From positions 1 to 5,147 of the forward strand of contig SLLK01000200.1 in NCBI GenBank assembly GCA_007134115.1: a stretch of DNA of 5,147 nucleotides. Direction: 5' to 3'. Positions within the stretch are counted from its first letter, which is position 1. Every line of letters begins with the position of its first letter. This document shows, piece by piece, positions 1 through 5,147 of the stretch. The notes beneath the pieces were generated by a model. The model did not search any database, was not told where the DNA came from, and saw only the letters and a program-made list of their open reading frames with translations. A program made the position numbers and the translations under genes. Source of the DNA: Gammaproteobacteria bacterium (GTDB lineage Bacteria; Pseudomonadota; Gammaproteobacteria; UBA5335; SLRW01).

Positions 1-1
1 C

Positions 2-862
2 GAACTCACGCCGGTGTATTTCGGCTCGGCGGTGAACAATTTCGGCGTGCGCGTGTTGCTGGATGACTTCGTCGAGCACGCGCCGCCGCCGGGGCCGCGT
101 GAGACCACCGGGCGGCAGGTGGAACCCGGCGAGTCACGGCTCACCGGGTTTGTGTTCAAGGTGCAGGCCAACATGGATCCGGCGCATCGGGACCGTATTG
201 CCTTTATGCGCATTTGCTCCGGCAGCTTCGAAAAAGGCATGCGTTTACGCCACGTGCGTGCCGGCAAGGATATGCGGATCAGCGATGCGCTCACCTTCAT
301 GGCCGGGGATCGCGAGCAGGTTCGTGAGGCCTGTGCCGGTGATATTATCGGGCTGCACAATCACGGCACGGTCAGCATCGGCGATACGTTCACCGAGGGC
401 GAGCAACTGACGTTTACCGGTATTCCCAATTTCGCACCGGAGCTGTTCCGCCGCGTGCTGCCGGGTGATCCGCTCAAGGTCAAGGCGCTGCACAAAGGGC
501 TGGAGCAGTTGTGTGAGGAGGGCGCCACGCAGTTCTTCCGGCCGCTGGATGCCAATGACCTGATACTCGGAGCGGTAGGACAGTTGCAGTTCGACATGGT
601 CGCCCATCGGCTGCGCGGCGAGTATGGCGTGGACTGCCGCTTTGAAGCGGTGTCGGTGGCCACGGCGCGCTGGGTCAACTGTGATGATGCGCGCGTGCTG
701 GAAGAGTTCAGGCGCAAGGCGGCCGAGCATCTGGCGCTGGATCATGGGGGTGCACTGGTCTACATTGCCCCCACCCGGGTCAATCTGCAACTGGCAATGG
801 AGCGCTGGCCGGACATAGAATTCCGGGCGACGCGTGACCATGGTGCCGGTCTCGCCGCCTGA
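2..862 (+). CDS. prfC: Peptide chain release factor 3 (RF3), C-terminal part, 5' end outside window
   Basis: RF3 is a cytoplasmic translational GTPase that helps class-I release factors RF1/RF2 leave the ribosome after peptide release. About 286 codons are visible, starting in frame at ELTP; the family is usually about 530 residues, so roughly the N-terminal 240, with the GTPase G-motifs, lie outside the window. The visible part covers domains II and III and follows E. coli RF3 closely as I remember it: FGSAVNNFGV, TGFVFKVQANMDP-HRDR, SDALTFMAGDR, GLHNHGT-IGDTF, TGIPNFAPELFRR, GAVGQLQFD, VATARWV and YIAPT-VNL. It ends with a short tail after RDH (GAGLAA) and a TGA stop. The first visible GTG (14-16) is an internal valine codon, not a start. 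No frameshift is seen. parC follows 57 bp downstream on the same strand, so co-transcription is possible. Confidence 0.96.
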   Translation, partial: ELTPVYFGSAVNNFGVRVLLDDFVEHAPPPGPRETTGRQVEPGESRLTGFVFKVQANMDPAHRDRIAFMRICSGSFEKGMRLRHVRAGKDMRISDALTFMAGDREQVREACAGDIIGLHNHGTVSIGDTFTEGEQLTFTGIPNFAPELFRRVLPGDPLKVKALHKGLEQLCEEGATQFFRPLDANDLILGAVGQLQFDMVAHRLRGEYGVDCRFEAVSVATARWVNCDDARVLEEFRRKAAEHLALDHGGALVYIAPTRVNLQLAMERWPDIEFRATRDHGAGLAA

Positions 863-902
863 GACGCGCCACCGGTGCCCTGATTCGACGGCTCTCTACG
901 AC

Positions 903-907
903 AAGGA
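903..907 (+). promoter_or_regulatory. Probable ribosome binding site of parC
   Basis: AAGGA lies 12 nt upstream of the parC ATG, a rather long spacing. An in-frame TGA at 881-883 and the absence of any ATG, GTG or TTG between it and position 920 leave the ATG at 920 as the only standard start. The Shine-Dalgarno sequence is therefore assigned by position rather than by strength. Confidence 0.5.
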
Positions 908-919
908 CTGACAGGCTTC

Positions 920-3172
920 ATGACCGATTCCAGCGGGCTCAGCTACGAAGGCGTGGAACGCCAGCCGTTGCGCGAATTTACCGAACGCGCGTATCTGGAT
1001 TATTCCATGTACGTCATCCTGGATCGCGCGCTGCCGTTTATCGGCGACGGTATGAAGCCCGTTCAGCGGCGCATTCTTTACGCCATGTCGGAGTTGGGGC
1101 TGTCGGCAGTGGCCAAGCCCAAGAAATCGGCGCGCACGGTTGGCGACGTACTGGGCAAATTCCATCCGCACGGCGACAGCGCCTGCTACGAAGCCATGGT
1201 CCTGATGGCCCAGAACTTCAGCTATCGTTATCCGCTGATTGACGGGCATGGCAACTGGGGCTCGCCGGATGACCCCAAGTCCTTTGCCGCCATGCGCTAC
1301 ACCGAGGCCAAGCTGACCGCCTTTTCCTCGCTGTTGCTCTCCGAGCTGGGCGAGGGCACCGTGGAGTGGACGGCGAATTTCGACGGTACGCTGGAAGAGC
1401 CGGCGTCGCTACCGGCGCGGGTACCGCACGTGCTACTCAACGGCGCCATGGGCATTGCGGTGGGGATGTCCACCGATATCCCGCCGCACAACCTGGCCGA
1501 AGTGGTCGCCGCCTGCCTGACCTTGCTCAAAAAGCCCAAAGCCACAGTGGCAGAATTGTGCGAGCATCTGCCGGGCCCCGATTTTCCCACCGACGCCGAA
1601 ATTATTACCCCCGCCGACGAGTTGCTGCGCACCTACGAAAGTGGTCACGGCTCGGTCCGTATGCGCGCGCGCTGGCAACGCGAGGACGGCGATATCGTGG
1701 TGACCGCATTGCCTTACCAGGTGTCGGGCAGCCGTGTGCTGGAGCAGATTGCCACGCAGATGCGGGCGCGCAAGCTGCCCATGGTGGAAGACTTGCGCGA
1801 TGAGTCGGATCACGAGAACCCCACCCGTCTGGTGATCGTGCCGCGTTCGCGCCGGGTGGATAGCGAACGCCTGATGAGCCATCTGTTTGCGACCACCGAT
1901 CTCGAGCGCAGTGTGCGCGTCAACATGAACGTCATTGGCCTCGACGGGCGGCCACGGGTGTACAACCTGCGCGAAATGCTCAGCGAGTGGCTGGCATACC
2001 GGACCGAGACCGTGCGTCGCCGGCTGACTCACCGCCTGGAAAAGGTGCACAGCCGGCTGCATCTGCTGGAAGGGCTGCTGATTGCCTATCTGAATATTGA
2101 TGAGGTGATTGCCATCATTCGCGGCGAGGATGAGCCGCGCCCGGTATTAATGGAACGCTTTGGCCTGACCCGGGAACAGGCCGAAGCCATCCTTGAGCTG
2201 CGCTTGCGTCATCTGGCCAAACTGGAGGAAATGAAAATCCGTGGCGAGCAGGAAGAACTCGAGCGCGAGCGCAAGGGTCTGGAGGCCACGCTGGCCTCGG
2301 ACAGCAAGCTGCGACGGCAGGTGGCTGACGAGTTACGTGCCGATGCCGAACGTCATGGCGATCCGCGCCGGTCGCCTATCGTCCGGCGCGACAGCGCACA
2401 GGCGCTGGACGAAACCGAGTTGACGCCCAGTGAGCCGGTGACGGTGGTGTTATCGCAGCGGGGCTGGATCCGTGCCGCCAAGGGGCATGATGTGGATCCC
2501 GAGACACTCAGCTACAAGGCGGGTGACGGCTTTGCTCATGCGGCGCCGGCGCGCAGCAATCAGCCGGTGGCCATCCTCGATTCGCGCGGGCGGACCTACA
2601 GCTTGCCGGCACATACATTGCCCTCTGCGCGCGGACAGGGCGAGCCGCTGTCAGGCCGCCTTGATCCGCCTGACGGGGTAGAGTTTGTGGCCGTGCTCGC
2701 CGGGGATGCCGGGCAGCGTCATGTGCTGGCAACGGACGCCGGCTATGGGTTCGTGGTGACCCAGGGAGATCTGCTCAGCCGCAACCGTGCCGGCAAGGCG
2801 GTGCTCAGCGTACCGGCCGGAGCGCGTGTGTTGCCTTCCGCGGCAATCAGCGGTGGGGGTGAAGATGCGCTGATCGCGGCACTGAGTACCGACGGCCATT
2901 TGCTGGTGTTTGGTCTGGACGAGTTACCGGCGATGCCGCGCGGCAAGGGCAACAAGATTATCGGCATTCCGGCGGCCCGCCTGCGCGCCGCCGAAGAGCG
3001 CCTGCTTGGTGTGGTGGTGCTGGCGCCGCGACAGAAACTGTTGATTACCGCCGGCAAGCGGCAGATGACCTTGCGCCGCCGCGATCTGGAACCGTATCTG
3101 GGTCGGCGGGCGCAGCGCGGCGTGCTGTTGCCCAAGGGGTGGCGCAACGTGTTGGCGATCCGTGGCGCTTGA
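920..3172 (+). CDS. parC: DNA topoisomerase IV subunit A
   Basis: ParC forms the A2B2 topoisomerase IV with ParE. It cleaves and religates duplex DNA to decatenate daughter chromosomes and remove positive supercoils. At 750 residues it matches the E. coli length (752). The N-terminal breakage-reunion domain contains DRALPFIGDGMKPVQRR (about 35-51), the quinolone region HPHGDSACYEAM (82-93), and the catalytic tyrosine Y127 preceded by R126 in AAMRYTEA. GIAVGMSTDIPPHN follows near 177-191. A charged coiled-coil tower segment (LAKLEEMKIRGEQ onward) lies at about 430-480. From about residue 504 the C-terminal beta-pinwheel DNA-binding domain begins (PSEPVTVVLSQRGW, SARGQGEPL, DAGYGFV, GKGNKI). 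The canonical GyrA box QRRGGKG is absent, and the ESDHENPTRLVIVPRS block is ParC-like, so this is ParC rather than GyrA. S87 and E91 (E. coli S80 and E84) are wild type. parE is not in the window. The TGA stop (3170-3172) lies inside the proposed htpX -35 box. Confidence 0.97.
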   Translation: MTDSSGLSYEGVERQPLREFTERAYLDYSMYVILDRALPFIGDGMKPVQRRILYAMSELGLSAVAKPKKSARTVGDVLGKFHPHGDSACYEAMVLMAQNFSYRYPLIDGHGNWGSPDDPKSFAAMRYTEAKLTAFSSLLLSELGEGTVEWTANFDGTLEEPASLPARVPHVLLNGAMGIAVGMSTDIPPHNLAEVVAACLTLLKKPKATVAELCEHLPGPDFPTDAEIITPADELLRTYESGHGSVRMRARWQREDGDIVVTALPYQVSGSRVLEQIATQMRARKLPMVEDLRDESDHENPTRLVIVPRSRRVDSERLMSHLFATTDLERSVRVNMNVIGLDGRPRVYNLREMLSEWLAYRTETVRRRLTHRLEKVHSRLHLLEGLLIAYLNIDEVIAIIRGEDEPRPVLMERFGLTREQAEAILELRLRHLAKLEEMKIRGEQEELERERKGLEATLASDSKLRRQVADELRADAERHGDPRRSPIVRRDSAQALDETELTPSEPVTVVLSQRGWIRAAKGHDVDPETLSYKAGDGFAHAAPARSNQPVAILDSRGRTYSLPAHTLPSARGQGEPLSGRLDPPDGVEFVAVLAGDAGQRHVLATDAGYGFVVTQGDLLSRNRAGKAVLSVPAGARVLPSAAISGGGEDALIAALSTDGHLLVFGLDELPAMPRGKGNKIIGIPAARLRAAEERLLGVVVLAPRQKLLITAGKRQMTLRRRDLEPYLGRRAQRGVLLPKGWRNVLAIRGA

Positions 3173-3196
3173 AACCAACGCGCCTTGCCCCTATCT
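3168..3196 (+). promoter_or_regulatory. Candidate sigma-32 (RpoH) heat-shock promoter of htpX
   Basis: CTTGAAA at 3168-3174 exactly matches the sigma-32 -35 consensus. After 14 bp, CCCTATCT at 3189-3196 matches the -10 consensus CCCCATNT with one mismatch (T for C at the fourth base). The spacing is within the known range. A start site near 3203 would give a 5' UTR of about 70-75 nt. The same bases could also act as a weak sigma-70 promoter: TTGAAA, 17 bp, then TATCTA. In E. coli htpX is a heat-shock gene, which agrees with this reading. The -35 element overlaps the parC stop codon. This is pattern matching by eye; no start site is known. Confidence 0.6.
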
Positions 3197-3210
3197 AAAC
3201 TGAGGTGTGA

Positions 3211-3228
3211 GAAACAGACGGGTGTTTC
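3211..3228. repeat. Perfect inverted repeat in the htpX leader
   Basis: GAAACA, six bases, then TGTTTC form an exact 6-bp dyad just downstream of the predicted htpX start site. As RNA it would make a hairpin near the 5' end of the htpX message; as DNA it resembles a repressor operator. No T-run follows and the stem is AT-rich, so it is not a good intrinsic terminator for parC. A chance dyad cannot be excluded. Confidence 0.4.
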
Positions 3229-3246
3229 CGTGCCATCGGCTCATGG

Positions 3247-3256
3247 TTACCGGTAA
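3247..3256. repeat. 10-bp perfect palindrome before the htpX ribosome binding site
   Basis: TTACCGGTAA is self-complementary over 10 bp and ends 4 bp before the GGGGAG Shine-Dalgarno-like sequence. It could be an operator half or chance in GC-rich DNA. It does not match the E. coli CpxR box (direct GTAAA repeats), although CpxR controls htpX in E. coli. Confidence 0.25.
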
Positions 3257-3260
3257 GGCC

Positions 3261-3266
3261 GGGGAG
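3261..3266 (+). promoter_or_regulatory. Ribosome binding site of htpX
   Basis: GGGGAG lies 10 nt before the ATG at 3277. It supports this start, which also gives the N-terminus normal for HtpX: a short basic lead followed directly by the first membrane helix. Confidence 0.6.
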
Positions 3267-3276
3267 TAGCAAAAGC

Positions 3277-4164
3277 ATGTGGTTCAAACGTATTTTTCTT
3301 TTTGGTGCGGCCAATATCGCCGTGATCTTCGTGTTGACCGTGGTCTTGCAGATCACCGGGCTGGATCGTTATCTGGCCGACGAACATGGCCTGAATATTG
3401 GTTTTCTGGTGATTATCGCGACGCTGTTCGGCTTTGGCGGTTCGTTCATTTCGCTGTTGCTGTCCAAAACCATGGTTGTGCGCGCCACACGGGCGCATGT
3501 GATTGATCAGCCGAAAAACGAAATCGAGCGCTGGCTGTTGTCCAGTGTTTCAGCGATGGCCCGGCGTGCCGGCATCGCTACGCCCGATGTGGCGATTTAT
3601 GATTCCCCGGACATGAATGCCTTTGCCACCGGGGCTTCGCGCAACAACGCGCTGGTCGCGGTCAGTACGGGATTGGTGCGCGGCATGAGTCGCGACGAGG
3701 CGGAGGCTGTACTGGGGCACGAAGTGGCCCACGTGGCCAACGGTGACATGATTACCATGAGCCTGCTGCAGGGCGTGCTCAACACTTTTGTCATTTTCTT
3801 TGCCCACGTGGTCGGGCATTTCATCGACAAGGTGGTGTTCAAGAACGAGCGCGGCATGGGAATCGGTTACTGGATTTCGGTGTATTTTGCGCAGATGGTG
3901 CTGGGCATCGTCGCCAGTGTGATTGTCAATGCCTTCTCCCGCTGGCGCGAATACCGGGCCGATGCCGGGGGCGCCAGTCTGAAGAGTCGCGAGGCCATGA
4001 TTGGTGCGCTGGAACGTCTCAAGGCGGCGCACATACCGCAGGACTTGCCGCGCGAATACAGTGCCTTCGGTATTTCCGGCGGCATCGGACACGGCCTCCA
4101 GCGCCTGCTGGCGAGTCATCCGCCCATTGACGAGCGCATCGCGGCACTGCGCAATGTCAGGTAA
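3277..4164 (+). CDS. htpX: Protease HtpX, inner-membrane zinc metalloprotease (M48B)
   Basis: HtpX is an inner-membrane zinc endopeptidase that degrades misfolded or damaged membrane proteins, overlapping in role with FtsH. The protein has 295 residues, close to the E. coli size (about 293). Two hydrophobic helices lie near the N-terminus (about 5-25 and 40-63). The zinc site HEVAH is at 148-152 (H148 and H152 ligands, E149 catalytic), and the third ligand E225 is in SRWREYRAD. Two further hydrophobic stretches at about 160-183 and 198-220 lie between them, as is usual for the family. The region PDVAIYDSPDMNAFATGAS before the zinc site and the C-terminal SHPPIDERIAALR are also typical. All catalytic residues are present. 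The gene is preceded by a candidate heat-shock promoter, so it is probably transcribed separately from parC and induced by heat or envelope stress. It converges with the EAL gene 265 bp downstream. Confidence 0.96.
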   Translation: MWFKRIFLFGAANIAVIFVLTVVLQITGLDRYLADEHGLNIGFLVIIATLFGFGGSFISLLLSKTMVVRATRAHVIDQPKNEIERWLLSSVSAMARRAGIATPDVAIYDSPDMNAFATGASRNNALVAVSTGLVRGMSRDEAEAVLGHEVAHVANGDMITMSLLQGVLNTFVIFFAHVVGHFIDKVVFKNERGMGIGYWISVYFAQMVLGIVASVIVNAFSRWREYRADAGGASLKSREAMIGALERLKAAHIPQDLPREYSAFGISGGIGHGLQRLLASHPPIDERIAALRNVR

Positions 4165-4229
4165 AAGTTTCAGGTTTCAAGTCGGACGTGTTCAGTCTGG
4201 TTCGTCAGTCAGGTACTGGCGATGCTGTG

Positions 4230-4242
4230 GCGCCTGAGGCGC
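4230..4242. repeat. Short GC-rich hairpin, possible weak terminator
   Basis: GCGCC, TGA, GGCGC form a perfect 5-bp stem with a 3-base loop, 66 bp after the htpX stop. No T-run follows on either strand, so it lacks the hallmark of an intrinsic terminator. It may protect the htpX mRNA 3' end, or be chance. Confidence 0.3.
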
Positions 4243-4332
4243 GACGAGTAGATCAGCCTGACGCTCAATGCCGTACGGTCAGCGCCTGCTTCACGTTCCT
4301 TGTGTGCTGCGTGGTGACTGGCCGCTGTCTTC

Positions 4333-4362
4333 ATTTCGCGCACATCCGCGCAAATTTCGCGG
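4333..4362. repeat. Overlapping alternative stem-loops in the convergent gap
   Basis: Two mutually exclusive hairpins share bases. The first pairs ATTT and GCGC (4333-4341, bulged C at 4337) with GCGCAAAT (4348-4355) around a 6-base loop. The second pairs CCGCG (4346-4350) with CGCGG (4358-4362) around a 7-base loop. The site lies 68 bp beyond the EAL gene stop on the - strand and could help end transcription from either side. No long U-tract is present. Confidence 0.3.
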
Positions 4363-4429
4363 CTGTCACTATTCGCTTTCGGCGGGCCGGGTGGTTTCGG
4401 TAATGGTCCGTACCCGACGGCAGAGGCAG

Positions 4430-5147
4430 CTACTTCTGCGCCTGCTCCTTGTCTTCGCCGTTCCACTGGAACCCGCCGCCCGAGGCGAGCACGACCTCGG
4501 GTTCCTGCACGTAGTTGCCCTGGATGAAGTTCACGCCCAGCTGCCACAGGGTGGCCAGGCTGTTGGCGTCTTCCACATGTCCGGCGATGGTTTTGATCCC
4601 TTTCTTCTGCGCGGTGGTGATCATGTCCTGAACCTGTTCGCGCTTGTCCGGGTTTTCGCGCAGATCGTCCATGAACGAGCCTTCGAGCTTGATAAAATCC
4701 AGCGGCAGGTGCTCGAGAATGTTCATTGAACCCTGATCAATCCCGAAGTTGTCGATGGCGAAGCCGCATTTGAGTTTGTTCAGGGCCTGGGACAAAGCCT
4801 GGGCTTCTCTGAGGTGGCTCTCCGCCACGCCCTTGGACACCTCGAAAAGGATTTCTGCCTGAATCCCGGGTATATCGCGCAACGTGCTTTCGATCCAGCC
4901 GGCGAGCTTGGCGTCGGCGACTGACGCGGCAGACAGTTTGACGAAGAACGAGGCATTGCGTGCCTCGGCGCCGCGTTCCTGGGCCACGGTCAGTGTCTTG
5001 TCGATGACCCAGCGATCCACGGCGATCATCATGCCGGTGCGCTCGGCAGCCGGGATAAACTCATTGGGTTTGTACTCGGTACCCTCCTCGTCGACCATGC
5101 GGATACGTACGTCGTAGCGTTCGGTGCTGCTGCCGTCCAGCGCCGCG
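4430..5147 (-). CDS. C-terminal degenerate EAL domain of a FimX-like c-di-GMP signalling protein (partial)
   Basis: 238 residues are visible; the frame stays open to the right edge, so the protein starts outside. The methionine at 5098 is internal, since EAL homology begins before it (DGSSTERYDVRIRM). The fold signature is clear: EFIPAAERTGMMIAVDRWVI, FVKLS, LFEVSKG, AIDNFG, LPLDFIKLEGSF and LGVNFIQGNYVQEPE. Several catalytic positions of active EAL phosphodiesterases are changed: the EAL motif reads DVR (residues 12-14), the Asn of VNLS is K70, the second Asp of DDFG is N133, and AEGVE reads AGHVE (188-192). The conserved Glu (E102), Lys (K153) and Gln (Q209) remain. This suggests a catalytically dead c-di-GMP receptor like Pseudomonas FimX, which controls type IV pilus assembly; FimX-type proteins usually carry receiver, PAS and GGDEF-like domains upstream, not visible here. 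A short polar tail follows the domain. Family-level assignment is firm; the FimX analogy is inference. Confidence 0.85.
   Translation of the reverse strand, partial: AALDGSSTERYDVRIRMVDEEGTEYKPNEFIPAAERTGMMIAVDRWVIDKTLTVAQERGAEARNASFFVKLSAASVADAKLAGWIESTLRDIPGIQAEILFEVSKGVAESHLREAQALSQALNKLKCGFAIDNFGIDQGSMNILEHLPLDFIKLEGSFMDDLRENPDKREQVQDMITTAQKKGIKTIAGHVEDANSLATLWQLGVNFIQGNYVQEPEVVLASGGGFQWNGEDKEQAQK

Larger units (their letters stand above)
4165..4429. other. Convergent intergenic region without a recognisable gene
   Basis: This 265-bp gap lies between the 3' ends of htpX and the EAL gene. Open frames through it on both strands show no recognisable domain, lack a good start context, and overlap or abut the real genes, so I call none. 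It begins with a short imperfect direct repeat (TTTCAGG/TTTCAAG) just after the htpX stop. It also contains CCGTACGG (4271-4278, palindrome) and two stem-loop candidates listed separately. No stem followed by a clear T-run was found in either direction, so the transcription ends of both genes remain unassigned. Confidence 0.6.

Noticed and set aside
245..841. Long open frame on the - strand inside prfC (198 codons)
   Set aside because: It is antisense to a strongly conserved RF3 sequence, its translation shows no recognisable domain, and GC-rich coding DNA often leaves such open shadow frames.
868..880. CACCGGTG palindrome between prfC and parC as an operator
   Set aside because: Eight-base palindromes of this composition are common in GC-rich DNA, and there is no promoter-like sequence next to it.
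1433..2062. Long open frame on the - strand inside parC (209 codons)
   Set aside because: It is antisense to the conserved ParC core, with His/Gln-rich low-information content typical of a shadow of GC-rich codons.
3211..3240. Intrinsic terminator for parC at the dyad after its stop
   Set aside because: The stem is only 6 bp and AT-rich and is followed by CGTGCC rather than a T-run; an operator or leader hairpin fits better.
3247..3256. CpxR box upstream of htpX
   Set aside because: The known CpxR site is a direct repeat of GTAAA; only a single inverted GTAA/TTAC pair is present here.
3550..4119. Open frame on the - strand inside htpX (189 codons)
   Set aside because: It is fully antisense to the HtpX catalytic region, with no domain and no independent start context.
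4188..4403. Possible small protein gene (71 codons) in the htpX-EAL gap
   Set aside because: No convincing ribosome binding site, composition without a clear membrane or folded-domain pattern, and it spans the stem-loop candidates; treated as non-coding.
4268..4729. 153-codon + strand open frame overlapping the EAL gene
   Set aside because: Most of it is antisense to the conserved EAL domain, so it is a shadow frame.

Overview
The window reads as ordinary chromosomal DNA from a moderately GC-rich gammaproteobacterium. It encodes close homologues of the E. coli proteins RF3, ParC and HtpX, plus a degenerate EAL-domain protein of the FimX kind, which is typical of Pseudomonas-, Xanthomonas- and marine-type gammaproteobacteria. 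I cannot name a genus from sequence alone. I see no insertion sequence, phage gene, tRNA or rRNA gene, CRISPR array or compositional break.

Layout from left to right: (1) the 3' end of prfC (peptide chain release factor 3) on the + strand, cut by the left edge; (2) after 57 bp, a complete parC (topoisomerase IV subunit A) on the + strand; (3) a 104-bp gap that looks like a regulatory region, with a near-consensus sigma-32 (heat-shock) promoter whose -35 box contains the parC stop codon, followed by a perfect dyad and a short palindrome; (4) a complete htpX (inner-membrane zinc metalloprotease) on the + strand; (5) a 265-bp convergent gap with stem-loop potential but no convincing gene or classic terminator; (6) on the - strand, the C-terminal EAL domain of a larger protein cut by the right edge. 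Several catalytic positions of that EAL domain are substituted, which suggests a c-di-GMP receptor rather than a phosphodiesterase.

The genes do not form one pathway. prfC and parC are housekeeping genes for translation termination/recycling and chromosome decatenation, and may share a transcript. htpX is a membrane-protein quality-control gene that appears to have its own stress promoter. The EAL gene faces the others and belongs to a separate transcription unit. I found no undescribed system here. The two most interesting points are the heat-shock promoter overlapping the parC stop codon and the degenerate EAL active site.
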